Origin: Paragonimus westermani
Taxonomy: Eukaryota; Platyhelminthes; Trematoda; Plagiorchiida; Troglotrematidae
Reading direction: 5' to 3'
DNA: 64,000 bases
Assembly (NCBI GenBank): GCA_008508345.1
Contig: QNGE01002989.1
Location: 1-64,000, forward strand
The notes under the pieces are model-generated. The model did not search any database, was not told the DNA's origin, and saw nothing but the letters and a program-made list of their open reading frames with translations. Shown in pieces: positions 56,501 through 63,650 of this stretch (position 1 is the first letter of the stretch; every line of letters begins with the position of its first letter). A program made the position numbers and the translations under genes.

Positions 56501-59500
56501 GCTAACTCACTGGCGTGCGCTCGTTTCGTCTCGCCGTCTTTCTTGATTGTGTGTACTAGGCCCCGTCTGGATATTACCGAATACGAACCTTTCCATTTAG
56601 GCAAACATTTTCTTGATCCTGGACCGCTGGCACCCGTGTTTTGATGATCTCGATAGTTTACACGTTCTCCTATGTTGAACATTCTAGTCTTGCCGAACCG
56701 TTGCCTTGCGGATTGCTCCTTTGTGCGTGCTTGCGATGCTTTCAGATTTCGTTGGGCTCTTTCTCTTTCGGTTACCAATTCTTTAGTGGAATCAATGCAC
56801 TCTGGCCATACCCCAATGTCCTGATCCACCGGAAGTCGAGGGGTTCTACCGTACATCAATTGAAATGGAGATTTCTTCGTGCTCGCCTGCACAGACGCCC
56901 GGTAGGCCAATAACACTAGTGGCAACGCAGACTCCCAGTCTCCTCCTTTGGCTGATAACCATTCTTTGACCGTTCGGTTGTTACGCTCAGTTAGGCCATT
57001 CGTTTGTGGGTGATACGGCGTCGTTCGGATGCGCTTGATTCCCAGTTGTTGCATGCGTGTTCGAAACTCATCGCTTTCGAAGCATGGTCCCTGATCCGTC
57101 AAGATCGCCTTTGGTACACCGTGGTTTGCTACAATGTGCTTCATCACCATATCTCCCACCGTAGATGCTTTCTGATCCGGAACGCCAGTCGCTTCGATCC
57201 AACGGGTAAAGTGTTCCGTCATGACCAGAACGTACTGGTTACCGCGGGCGCTCAGTGGAAATGGGCCCATAAGATCCATAGACCAGAGTTCACCGATTTC
57301 GGAGACTGGTATTGGTTGTAAGGGCTGTTGGGCTCCCCGATTGTCGCTTTTCAGTAACTGACACTGTTGGCATGCAAGCACGTAAGTTGTCACATCCTCT
57401 TTCATTTTCGGCCAATATGCTCTTTGTTGCAACAGATCATACGTCCTAGTGCATCCGGTGTGTGCCATTTCATGGCAGTCTGCCACCACTTTCCTCCTCA
57501 GTTGTCTCGGGATGACTACCACGCACGGGTGCCCAACGCCACGCTGCCATGTCAATACGCCTGCACTGTTTAAGCCAACTCTTTTCCATTGGGATGCGAT
57601 TATTTTCAGCTCCTCATCCTTAGTATTTGTGGGGATTCTCACGCCTCTTGCCAGAGCTTCAATCACTTTCCGGAGGACCTTATCTTGACGTTGTAGGCGT
57701 ACTAGCGTTTGTGGGTCCTGCTCCATTATTAAGCCGTTGACTCCAACGGTCACTTTGGGGAGTTCGTCGTCTACTTGTGGTCGAGAAAGAAAATCCGCGA
57801 CGCAATTGCTCAAACCAGGCACATGGTTGATCGTGAAGTCATATTCCTGTAAACGTAATGCCCATCGGGCTAATTTGCCTCTCGGGTCCCTCGCAGTCAT
57901 GATCCATTCCAGGGGTTTGTGATCCGTCTCCACGTGGAACTGTTGACCCAACAGGTATGGCCTCCACTTGTCCAGTGCCCAGACGATTGCCAAACATTCC
58001 TTTTCAATAGTCGAATATTTCTGCTCCGTTGGAGTCAGGACTCTGCTGGCATACTCGATTACTCCTTCCTTTTGCTTGAGTACTGCCCCAATGCCACGGT
58101 CACTGGCATCTGTTGCTACGATGAACGTTTCTTTTGTGTTCGGTAGTTTCAACGTCAGTTGTTGCTCGTTCATCGCTTGTTGCACTCGCTTGAACGCCCT
58201 CTGGGCATCGTCGGTCCATTCAAATTTCTTGTCTTTTCGAAGGAGTTCGTACAATGGCAATGCAATGGAGTGAAAATTTTTCACGAACCGACTGTAGTAC
58301 CCCGCTTGACCCAAAAATTGTCTCAGGGTTCGTTTGGAATTCGGAGCCATGGCTTCTCTAATTGTCAGTATTTTCTCCGGGAGAGGCTTGATTTCACCTT
58401 GACCCACCTTGTGTCCCAGTAACACCACCGATGATCGTCCGAGCTGTGACTTATCAGCATTGATCCGCAGTCCTGAGTTCTTAATGCGATTCAAGACAGC
58501 ATCTATATGGGCAGCATGTTCCGATTCCGTGTTGCTGTATATTACGATATCATCTCCGTATACCGCCACATTATCCAGTCGTTTTACCAGCTGAACCATC
58601 AGGCGCCGAAATGTGAAAGGTGCCCCGGATAGGCCGAACGGCATGCGCTTGAACTGATACTGTTTTTCGCCTACCGTGAATGCGGTCTTCTCACGATCTG
58701 TGGGTTTAATTGGTACTTGCCAGTATCCGGAGCGTAAGTCCAAAACTGTGAACAATTTCGCCTGCTGTAGCTTGTCAAAAATATCAGCGACGGACGGTAT
58801 TGGTACGACTGTATTCTGTGTTACCTCATTCAGCCGTCTAAAATCCACACAAAAGCGGTACTTCCCGTTGGACTTCTTCACCAGGAGAACAGGCGAGTTG
58901 TACGGACTGTTGGCTTCTTCGATAACATCCTCGCTCAGCATGTTCTGTATTTGTCTCCTCAATTCCTCCTCAAGATGAACCGGTATCCTGCGGGGCCCGT
59001 GAGGTCGAAATGTTCCGGTTGTTGGTATTTCATGGGCAATCCAGTTGCAAAATCCGTACGGATCATCGTCAGTCGTAAATACTTCCGCGTATTTCTCGAC
59101 CGTGGACTGGAGCAGGGGGGCTGTGCAACTGGGGGTTTTAACCTTGCGTACTTGGTTGACGCTATCCTTTCGCTGTCCTATGAGCGTCAGGGAGCCATAC
59201 TTGGTTGACAACTTCTTGAGCTTCAAGTCAATCACGGCATCTGTTGCAGCGAGGAAATCGGCTCCGAGTATCGTTTGCCTGGTTTCTGGGGACACAATGA
59301 AACGGTGCTTCACGATATGGCCGCCGATACGTACCCCACATTCTTTCACACCGTCAACCAGTAGACTATGACCTCCAACCGTCTTGATCATCATGGATGT
59401 CGGTTCTAGGTTTTGCTTTTCGGCACGAGCAATCAACGAAATAGCTGCCCCTGTATCGACTAAACACTGTTCTACCTCTCCATCAACCTCAACCCTTTTT

Positions 59501-62500
59501 TGTACGGCCCCCTTCTCAATCGCCTCCACTACTAGTTGACCCGCCCAACGAAAAGAACAATCACAAAACAATTTATTTTTAGACTTCTGAGACCGCCGGA
59601 TTGGGCAATCCTTATCCCAATGTCCTTTTTTCCCACATATGAAGCAGCCTCTTGGTTGATCGTTCTTCCGTGCTGCTGTTCTCAGGGCAGCTACATCCGC
59701 TGCGAGTTGCTCCATTGTCTTCTGCAGTACCTCCAGTGTCTTCTTGTCCGTATTTCTGTTCGGATCCACTGAGGCTACGGACATTACTGCCAACTCCCGC
59801 GTCACCTTCGCCTGATCGTCAAGGTCCATCAGTCGGGAGACATGAGCAATACGGACTTGGTCGCGAACCGCCATCGGGAGACCTTCAATAAACTGTTCCG
59901 TTAACAATTGTCGTCGTGATTCTTGATCCAATATTGGCAGAGCCCTGTCCAGCAAACCTTGCAGAGTGGCGGCAAACACGGATGTGTCCGCTCCTTGTCA
60001 AAGCCTGGCCGCTTTGAACCGCCGCATGGCCTCCTGGCAGTCGGCCGGGCTGCCAAACGCAACCACCAGCGCCTCCTTCACAGCTGCCCACTCCATCTTT
60101 GCAAAGCCTCTTCGAGCAGCGTCTAACAACGCCTTCGCCATGCTCTTCACCAGCGACCGCAGGGCAGCCAGTTTCTCACGGTCGGTGTTGACTCCGACCA
60201 TTTCGGCCACGTCCTCCAAGTCCTCCAGGAACGCCCGGACGTCTCCATCTTCGAACGGCTGTGGCCTAGGAATCTTCATCCTCACGTTCGTCACGGCACC
60301 AGTTGTGTTTGCAAGAGACGCTTGACCAGCGAGTTGGTTCATTGCGAAAACTTCCGTACAGGTCATGTCAAAAACTAAACCAAAAACGCGTACACTCATT
60401 TGCACGACAGACATGCACTCACATACATTGGGTGACAGTACGTTGTCGTTCTCCCTGGTGAAAGTTCTCACACAGCATGTACACACTGTTCCGATAGTCT
60501 CTTCTTGTCCGTCGTGTTCGGAGCTTGTCCTTTTGTTCCTGAATATCGCCTGTGGGTAATACACTACTTGTGAGTAGTATACTACTCACAACAAAACTGT
60601 CTGTTATACAACAGTAGAAGCTCAGTCGTACAAAGTTGTGTAATATATTTCAATTGGGCTATCTACCGTTGACAAATGAAAAATCGGCCACAAAACGTGA
60701 CAATGTGTCTGTTCATGCAGAGATAGATGAGTTGCACGGTGACTTATTTTAACAGAATATGACGCTATAAATTGTGTATGATACACCGAAGTTTGGTGAT
60801 TTCACCCAACACAGATTCTGGAATGGCTTCAAATATATAAGCAACTAGCTTTCAGCCAACGAATAGAAGACCAAGGCATTTGATTGAAGTATGCCCTTTG
60901 ATGTTTTTCTTGGTTTCTCTGAAGCTTTCTACGGAGCCAACTAAAACACTTTTCAGGACTTTGTGTAAGCCTTCATCAGCGTAGTTTTAATGGCGGATTG
61001 CTTTAACAGCACTCGCATTAGCTGAAAGATCAGTCTCTGGCCATGATTGTAGGAACGAGACAGCGGATGTCGGTGTCAGAAGTTCGATGCCTATTCGATA
61101 GGCATGCGGTAGGGAAGCATGCGCGCTCTACTAGGGCATTAAACGTAGGCTACACAAGATGACAGCAATGATCATGCCAATTTGCTTAAGGAATGCCCAA
61201 ATCGGATTAAATGATTGATCGGTGAAATAAAATGGACCCATTGGTAGTCAGGCACAGTCACTTTGTGAACGAGGTGTGGTTTTGTCAAATAACCTGTCTG
61301 TTATGATTGCTCAACCTAGCGCTAACGTCTAACGACTTGTTGGTTATTCTTCCTAACGTCCTGTCCACCAAAAACCCCGAAACCCCAAATTTTCTCTCAC
61401 AAATGAGAAGCACTCTATTTGTGCGTGTGCATTCAAGTCCGCTAGTTAGGAGAAACTGACAAGATGGAGCAAAACTAATCAGCGTCACGTTGCACAATGA
61501 AAGTGAAAGAATAACCTTGAGTAAATATTTTCATTAAATTATAAGGCAGACGACACATCAAGTGAGATGATCTGGAGGTTCAAACTTTTTGGACGCAGCC
61601 GCGCCAATGACTGTGGTACAATAGTGACTAGTTCGGAAGACGCTTAATCTTTAGGTAGGGTGATGTTCAAATCATCATAGATTGCGCATTCTTTTTCTGA
61701 CCCTATGCCTGCATACTGAGAAGTTAGGAAGCAGAAAGTCAAACGGTCTTGTTTTAATTATCGTCCCCCTCGATGTCGACCAGGTAACAAGGCAGCTGAA
61801 CGGGAATCTGCCTACATCTCCGTTACCAAATGAATGAATTTCGAAACTGGATATCAAAATGCTTAAAACATGGCGTAATACACCCACGTTTCAGTTACTG
61901 TAGAACGTGTAGCATAAACACCGGCACCAACAACGTATGTAAATAGCAGGTGAGGTGGAACATTTGCCGATACATGTGGTTATCATTTTGTACATTAGAT
62001 ACACCTCTCAAGAAAGTTTGGAAACTCACAGTGCTTTTTCACGACGTATTCCGTCAAGTCGCGCACAGTTTTAATATCTCCGAAGAGAGTGCTGTTGAGC
62101 TTCCAAGTTGATGCTCGGATGTGGTTCTGCCCAGGGAGATAATTTAGTGGTTAAACTGCATGGTTGTTACCAATCATAACGGGAAAGTTTGCCAGTACAC
62201 AAGTTCTAGTGAACTCTGCAAGACCGTAGTGAAATGAGTAACAGTAACTGTATGATCAAAGTTCAGCTAGGTGTTTGTAGTACAGAAAGGCGTTTGCTGG
62301 GTCAGGAATGGATACAACCTTTGAATAAGATTTCAACTGGGGTTTAGCAACCAATCTTTTGTAAAATCTGCTAGCTCTGGAAAACACAAGCAAACCGCGA
62401 AAACTACTTGCTTTAGAACCCACTATGTCCTTTCCGGATAAACACAAGGCCTGATGGGCCAAAGCCTATTCAGTTTGTTAGAGATTGTGACAGAATCTTT

Positions 62501-63650
62501 ATAAACCCCGCAAGCATCAGGTTGTTTTAATAGATGCGGGAAGCATAAGAGATGAAAATCAGTTAAAACGTTAGAGGTTATCCTATGTGCTCATTGTATT
62601 AGAAATAATACGGCCGTCTTATTTACTTAGCGAAATGATTTGTACAAAAGAAGACCATAAAAATATCGCTGGACATAACCATTTACTTGTGTACGTAGTT
62701 GTGTGTACAGTGCGGGCTATCCCTAAGAAGCTTGAACGTCGGCTGCTTTCTTAAAGGTTGATACTAATAGGATTGCTCATCAGCGCCAAAAGCAGTCCTG
62801 AAAAGCTGTTAAAAGAGTTTTGAAGTGGCTACTGACAGCATCATTTTGCGTTAAATTTGCGATTTGTGATTCAAAGTTGGATGGTATAGAAAGTTGGGCA
62901 TATGTTGTTGGTTATTTGTGTGAGGAAACACTCTTTACATACTCGTAACTGCACTCTTGCATATTAATTCTGGTTCCACAGCGAACAATAAAAATATCCG
63001 GAAATGTTTTCTTGCGAATAGGTTCATTGATTAAATACTTGCTTTCTGATTAAAACCAGATAACTGTTATTTGTCCGACCTGCATAATGGGTTGTTCCTG
63101 AAATATATACCTGAGCCATTCTAGACTGCTGATTTACAGGTGACATTTCTGTTGACGCATATGTTAGCGATCATATTATTTGAAATCCTCACCTTTATGC
63201 TTTGTCTTGCGGCCCTACGAACAAGTGGTTGAGTTACAAGTTAGTCGGTCACTGGCTAGCTGCAATGAAAAAATTCCCGTGAATCATTCGCTTAAGTATG
63301 TATTTTGAATTGCAACAATTAATGCCCATTACTCTTAAACTCCTATCCGAATGAACCTGAAACAATGTCACACACAGCTTGGTGCCTCTTTCTTTCTAAA
63401 GGAAAACGTTGATCTTGGTGGATCCAATTCAATGCGACACACTGATGCTCACCTTCGAGTCAGTAACCTTGGATTGAAAGCGGAGGTTTTCCATTGGTTT
63501 TACATACCGAATCTTTCCGTTTACGAAAATTTGGCAAAAATTGTTGTAACAGTAAACAGCGGTCAGAAGAGCAATGATAAATAGACAGCCAAAGGCCATC
63601 AGTGGATTCAACATGCAGAAGAACGAGTGGCCACCAAACTGTTCGAGCAT
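17385..63650 (-). CDS. ACSL: Long-chain acyl-CoA synthetase, 16 exons, 710 aa, complete coding model
   Basis: The product should activate long-chain fatty acids with ATP and CoA, giving acyl-CoA for lipid synthesis or oxidation at the ER or outer mitochondrial membrane. I joined 16 minus-strand exons with consistent phases; the coding length is 2133 nt including the TAA at 17387-17385. Residues 16-35 form a membrane anchor. Motifs in order: VPLYDTLG in exon 5, the P-loop YTSGSTGLPKG (270-280, split between exons 8 and 9), YLPLSHIMEQ in exon 10, YGSTE (454-458), TGDVGRW (535-541), the IVDRSKHIFKLSQGEYIAPE gate/linker (549-568) and the C-terminal TPTMK with the likely catalytic Lys689. Vertebrate ACSL1 has 698 residues, so the model is of normal length. 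The LxxTGD region reads LTGDVG rather than the usual HTGDIG. The resemblance is to the ACSL1/5/6 branch rather than ACSL3/4, by recall and not by a tree. Exon borders come from splice sites plus family alignment, not from transcripts. Confidence 0.94.
17520..22315 (-). other. ACSL intron 15 (GC-AG)
   Basis: This 4.8-kb intron starts GCAAGT and ends CACTGCAG. It contains a decayed LINE 3' remnant at 21080-21500. A short run of GTAAG units lies near 20967-20985. Confidence 0.82.
21080..21500 (-). pseudogene. Decayed LINE 3' remnant in ACSL intron 15
   Basis: The minus strand reads SVFGHRYLRLIAYTGWNQRV (canonical SVFDHRCLRSIARIWWDHRV), followed by VPSNRIPNRALVADA and, after stops, SLAKDLPIVGRVRLSR. 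These match successive blocks of the C-terminal tail of fluke non-LTR reverse transcriptases. The RWLGH block between them is lost. Several in-frame stops are present. Confidence 0.6.
22316..22684 (-). CDS. ACSL: ACSL exon 15 (gate/linker and C-terminal domain)
   Basis: This is the largest exon, residues 544-666. It encodes the linker IVDRSKHIFKLSQGEYIAPE, then VYVDG-type and IVAVVVPD blocks, and ends DLKSFEQ (vertebrate GLKPFEQ). An insert rich in Ser/Ala/Pro (about residues 616-628) is longer than in vertebrates. The acceptor TTCTTTTTAG|ACAGGC is preferred over the next AG because it gives phase 0. The donor is GAACAG|GCAAGT, a GC-type 5' splice site. Confidence 0.95.
22685..25527 (-). other. 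ACSL intron 14
   Basis: This is a 2.8-kb intron with donor GTATGA and acceptor TTCTTTTTAG. I see nothing in it that I can name. Intron 13 (25645-26121) is likewise featureless. Confidence 0.72.
25528..25644 (-). CDS. ACSL: ACSL exon 14 (TGD motif)
   Basis: The exon covers residues 505-543, GYLKDETNTNQLF followed by LTGDVGRWTE. The Asp of TGD binds the ribose of ATP in this family. The acceptor is CATTGTTTTACAG and the donor GAA|GTATGA, phase 0. The frame has no ATG of its own, so simple ORF calling misses it. Confidence 0.92.
26122..26286 (-). CDS. ACSL: ACSL exon 13 (A5 motif YGSTE)
   Basis: The exon covers residues 450-504: VMEGYGSTEC, then GHAGAIVAG and VKLVDVPSMN, as in all ACSLs. The acceptor is TTGCTGTCCAG and the donor GGAGAA|GTAAGC. 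Both ends are phase 0. Confidence 0.96.
26287..29424 (-). other. ACSL intron 12
   Basis: This is a 3.1-kb intron, phase 0. The double-headed tRNA-like repeat at 28875-29360 sits close to the donor side (exon 12 ends at 29425). The rest is AT-rich with no recognised element. Confidence 0.78.
28875..29360. mobile_element. Double-headed tRNA-like SINE repeat, copy 1
   Basis: Two tRNA-like heads point away from each other. The minus-strand head has its A box at 28945-28960 and B box at 28898-28910. The plus-strand head has TAGCTCAGCTG near 29238 and GGTTCGGGTCC near 29289. Both arms share the sequence towards the centre: GACACAGTTRGYTAGGTGGG lies about 60 bases inside each head. The right half (29147-29355) is bounded by a perfect 15-bp inverted repeat, CTGGCAGATTTGATA / TATCAAATCTGCCAG. 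It lies in ACSL intron 12. Confidence 0.75.
29425..29575 (-). CDS. ACSL: ACSL exon 12
   Basis: The exon covers residues 399-449. It includes LIVCGSAPLQAEVLEFIKAA, the A4-type adenylate-forming motif (vertebrate LMVTGAAPVSATVLTFLRAA). The acceptor is TGTACTTTTACAG and the donor GTG|GTAAGT. A double-headed SINE-like repeat begins only about 65 bp beyond this donor. Confidence 0.94.
29576..33639 (-). other. ACSL intron 11
   Basis: This is a 4.1-kb GT-AG intron, phase 2. A short (CA)n run sits at 32118-32130. No coding sequence or mobile element is recognised. Confidence 0.75.
33640..33857 (-). CDS. ACSL: ACSL exon 11
   Basis: The exon covers residues 327-398 plus two bases. RPTIFVAVPRILSRMY is the family block PTVFPVVPRLLNRMF. 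A glycine-rich insert (RGTGGGAWTTW) replaces the vertebrate GQANTTLKRW. The acceptor is TATTAATTCAG, with a TCAG repeat that makes two adjacent AGs possible. The donor is AAAAG|GTAAAC, phase 2. Confidence 0.93.
37151..37190 (+). repeat. Fragment of the tRNA-like repeat
   Basis: CACGTTTGGGCATGTTGTTT and CTGTCGCAGGTTCGGATC match the middle and B box of the heads at 29.2 and 38.9 kb. The A-box part is missing. Confidence 0.6.
38575..39010. mobile_element. Double-headed tRNA-like SINE repeat, copy 2
   Basis: The layout matches copy 1: a minus-strand head (B box near 38611, A box near 38662) and a plus-strand head (TAGCTCAGCTGATAAAGCG near 38905, GTTCGAATCC near 38959). The centre contains TATCAAATCTGCCAG (38715-38729), then CAGCGTGAACTGA and AATCCTGCT. 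The same motifs are found on the other strand in the centre of copy 1. It lies in ACSL intron 10. Confidence 0.75.
40654..40725 (-). CDS. ACSL: ACSL exon 10
   Basis: The 72-nt exon covers residues 303-326, with YLPLSHIMEQMVI matching FLPLAHMFERVVE. I use the GTAAGT donor because it keeps the family length. A GTG six bases earlier would delete two residues. The acceptor is TTTTGTCCCAATCAG, and both ends are phase 0. Confidence 0.91.
42595..42674 (-). CDS. ACSL: ACSL exon 9 (P-loop, second half)
   Basis: The 80-nt exon completes the motif with GLPKGVIHTHR and continues to IETL (residues 276-302). The acceptor AATGAACCACAG has a weak pyrimidine tract, but the phase-1 join to exon 8 restores the motif exactly. 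The donor is TTG|GTAAGT, phase 0. Confidence 0.92.
42675..46375 (-). other. ACSL introns 7 and 8
   Basis: These are 1.36 and 2.29 kb, either side of exon 8. Chance open frames occur at 45039-45443 (+) and 44410-44820 (-), but neither resembles a known protein. No repeat is recognised. Confidence 0.7.
44962..45013 (-). CDS. ACSL: ACSL exon 8 (AMP-binding P-loop, first half)
   Basis: The 52-nt exon encodes residues 259-275 and ends inside the P-loop YTSGSTG|LPKG. The acceptor is ACATTTTCTTACAG and the donor ACCG|GTAATA, phase 1. The stretch before the motif (NPKMDDTFLVC) is less typical than the usual PxPxDLAVIC. Confidence 0.92.
46376..46408 (-). CDS. ACSL: ACSL exon 7 (33-nt microexon)
   Basis: The exon encodes TIGQKNPLPVK (residues 248-258), the basic and proline-rich linker before the P-loop. 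It is bounded by a strong acceptor (TTTTGTTTTCAG) and a consensus donor (GTAAGT), phase 0 on both sides. It sits between introns of 6.2 and 1.4 kb. Being symmetric, it could be skipped without a frameshift. Confidence 0.85.
46409..52599 (-). other. ACSL intron 6
   Basis: This 6.2-kb GT-AG intron, phase 0, is AT-rich. It holds a possible tRNA-like remnant near 52001-52075. I found no exon, gene or clear mobile element in the rest. Confidence 0.75.
52001..52075 (+). repeat. Possible tRNA-derived remnant
   Basis: TATAGTTAGCACGTTAGTCT is followed about 30 bases later by CCGATTCGAACGA, in tRNA-like spacing for A and B boxes. Acceptor-stem pairing is poor. It could be a different, older SINE family or chance. 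Confidence 0.3.
52600..52772 (-). CDS. ACSL: ACSL exon 6
   Basis: The exon covers residues 190-247. RIVLCDTVAQTRKLL matches the vertebrate stretch LVFVDKPEKAKLL. The end VTFDQLV precedes the linker to the P-loop. The acceptor TTTTTGGAATTCAG is chosen over a later CAG at 52727-52725 because only the longer exon keeps the conserved VLCD stretch and fits the phase-1 donor of exon 5. The donor is GTG|GTAAGT. Confidence 0.9.
52773..54489 (-). other. ACSL intron 5
   Basis: GT-AG, phase 1. It holds one copy of the double-headed tRNA-like repeat at 52970-53270. Nothing else is recognised. Confidence 0.8.
52970..53270. mobile_element. Double-headed tRNA-like SINE repeat, copy 3
   Basis: The minus-strand head is the best preserved: GTAGCTCAGCTGGTAGAGCG and AGTTCGAATCC, with a perfectly paired D arm. 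The plus-strand head (TTCGTAGTTCAGC near 53150, AGTTCGAATCC near 53192) has a shortened middle. Arms next to both heads match (TCCTGRTATGGCYTCGTAG). The centre is only about 70 bp and keeps CCCACC…TTATGGAATCCAT. It lies in ACSL intron 5. Confidence 0.75.
54490..54589 (-). CDS. ACSL: ACSL exon 5
   Basis: The exon covers residues 157-189 plus one base. VAVPLYDTLGQEALVHILKQ is a near-diagnostic ACSL block. The acceptor is CACTGCTCCACAG and the donor CAAA|GTGAGT, phase 1. Intron 4 before it is the shortest in the gene (308 bp). Confidence 0.95.
54898..55002 (-). CDS. ACSL: ACSL exon 4
   Basis: The exon covers residues 122-156. It includes IGSAI and QFIGLYGRNSAE, the counterpart of QFIGIFAQNRPE. 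The acceptor is TTTTTTACTATTCAG and the donor GAG|GTAAAG, phase 0. Confidence 0.92.
55393..55460 (-). CDS. ACSL: ACSL exon 3
   Basis: The exon is 68 nt and covers residues 99-121, including SNPCFGRRP (vertebrate SNNGPCLGSRKP) and TWNTYEK (vertebrate YEWLSYKQ). The acceptor is TATATATACAG and the donor AAA|GTAAGT, phase 0. It lies about 600 bp from the retrotransposon in intron 2 and is intact. Confidence 0.88.
56059..56062. repeat. Target-site duplication GTAG (left)
   Basis: GTAG precedes the left LTR and is repeated at 60614-60617 after the right LTR. Four-base duplications are usual for Ty3/Gypsy elements in animals. Confidence 0.8.
56063..56375 (-). repeat. 3' LTR
   Basis: It begins TGTTGTATAAC directly after the polypurine tract and ends GGACACAACA, giving short inverted ends TGTTGT...ACAACA. 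The last nine codons or so and the stop of gag-pol lie inside it. The terminal A has no counterpart in the 5' LTR, so that border is uncertain by one base. Confidence 0.94.
56330..56353. repeat. 24-bp perfect palindrome in 3' LTR
   Basis: Identical to the one at 60568-60591. Here it overlaps the stop codon of gag-pol. Confidence 0.85.
56344..60279 (-). pseudogene. gag-pol polyprotein of the LTR element, one in-frame stop
   Basis: This is a single frame of 1312 codons from the first ATG after the primer site to a TAG inside the 3' LTR. Codon 94 is TGA (60000-59998), and the frame is otherwise open for 1.2 thousand codons. Counting from a GTG at 59979: zinc knuckle CFICGKKGHWDKDC (112-125), protease DTG (175-177) with ILGADF (237-242), reverse transcriptase about 325-510 with YGDD (474-477), RNase H with TDAS (623-626) to about 735, and integrase with an HHCC finger (H836, H840, C870, C873) and D902, D962, E998 (D-59-D-35-E spacing). 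A GPY/F-like tail follows. There is no frameshift between gag and pol. The catalytic residues are all present, so this copy is young and barely broken. A single C-to-T transition could have made the TGA. Confidence 0.93.
56376..56388 (-). other. Polypurine tract
   Basis: GAAGGGGGAGGAG abuts the 3' LTR start and would prime plus-strand synthesis. It lies inside the end of the gag-pol frame. Confidence 0.88.
60290..60301 (-). other. Primer-binding site, tRNA-His type
   Basis: TGGTGCCGTGAC directly follows the 5' LTR. It is complementary to the 3' end of animal tRNA-His (…GTCACGGCA plus CCA), where minus-strand DNA synthesis would start. The match stops after 12 bases. Confidence 0.8.
60302..60613 (-). 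repeat. 5' LTR
   Basis: It begins TGTTGTATAAC (element orientation) and ends ...AAACACAAC next to the primer site. It matches the 3' LTR along its whole length apart from about four substitutions, two near each end. It contains a 24-bp perfect palindrome and an open frame that runs on into gag. Confidence 0.94.
60568..60591. repeat. 24-bp perfect palindrome in 5' LTR
   Basis: The core is GAGTAGTATACTACTC, extended by four matching bases on each side (TTGT and ACAA). It lies 22 bp from the start of the LTR in element orientation, and the same palindrome is at 56330-56353 in the 3' LTR. Confidence 0.85.
60614..60617. repeat. Target-site duplication GTAG (right)
   Basis: Matches the GTAG at 56059-56062 on the other side of the element. 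Confidence 0.8.
62030..62126 (-). CDS. ACSL: ACSL exon 2
   Basis: The exon encodes residues 67-98 and the first base of codon 99. The segment LFGDIKTVRDLTEYVVKKH matches the ACSL region that reads YDDVTTLYEGFQRG in vertebrates. The acceptor is CTCCCTGGGCAG and the donor is CACT|GTGAGT, phase 1. Joining to exon 3 makes a Ser codon. Confidence 0.85.
62127..63452 (-). other. ACSL intron 1
   Basis: GT-AG, phase 0. Just upstream of exon 2, at 62138-62200, a stretch including ATTTAGTGGTTAAACTGC is faintly tRNA-like but lacks a clear B box. I see no other coding sequence or repeat. Confidence 0.8.

Larger units (their letters stand above)
56063..60613 (-). mobile_element. Ty3/Gypsy LTR retrotransposon, near full length, 4551 bp
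   Basis: The element is complete from LTR to LTR and lies in the same orientation as the host gene. In element order it has a 5' LTR (60302-60613), a primer site (60290-60301), one gag-pol frame (60279-56344), a polypurine tract (56376-56388) and a 3' LTR (56063-56375). A GTAG duplication flanks it. Domain order protease, reverse transcriptase, RNase H, integrase is that of Ty3/Gypsy. I counted about four differences between the LTRs, so insertion is recent on an evolutionary scale. The only clear lesion is an in-frame TGA early in gag. The clade within Ty3/Gypsy is not certain: it has a plain CCHC knuckle and a YGDD polymerase box, and I see no chromodomain. Confidence 0.95.
55461..62029 (-). 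other. ACSL intron 2, hosting the LTR retrotransposon
   Basis: This is a 6.57-kb intron of which 4.55 kb is the Ty3/Gypsy element at 56063-60613. Without it the intron would be about 2 kb. The flanks (55461-56058 and 60618-62029) show nothing coding. A stretch at 61075-61135 has GTTCGATGCC and, on the other strand, TAGTAGAGCGCGCATGC, possibly a decayed tRNA-like repeat. Confidence 0.85.

Noticed and set aside
56641..59891. Many plus-strand ORFs of 60-108 codons
   Set aside because: They are antisense shadows of the long gag-pol frame.
56127..60559. Identical 64-codon plus-strand ORFs at 56127-56321 and 60365-60559
   Set aside because: They are the same antisense frame in the two LTRs, so the identity reflects LTR identity and not a gene pair.
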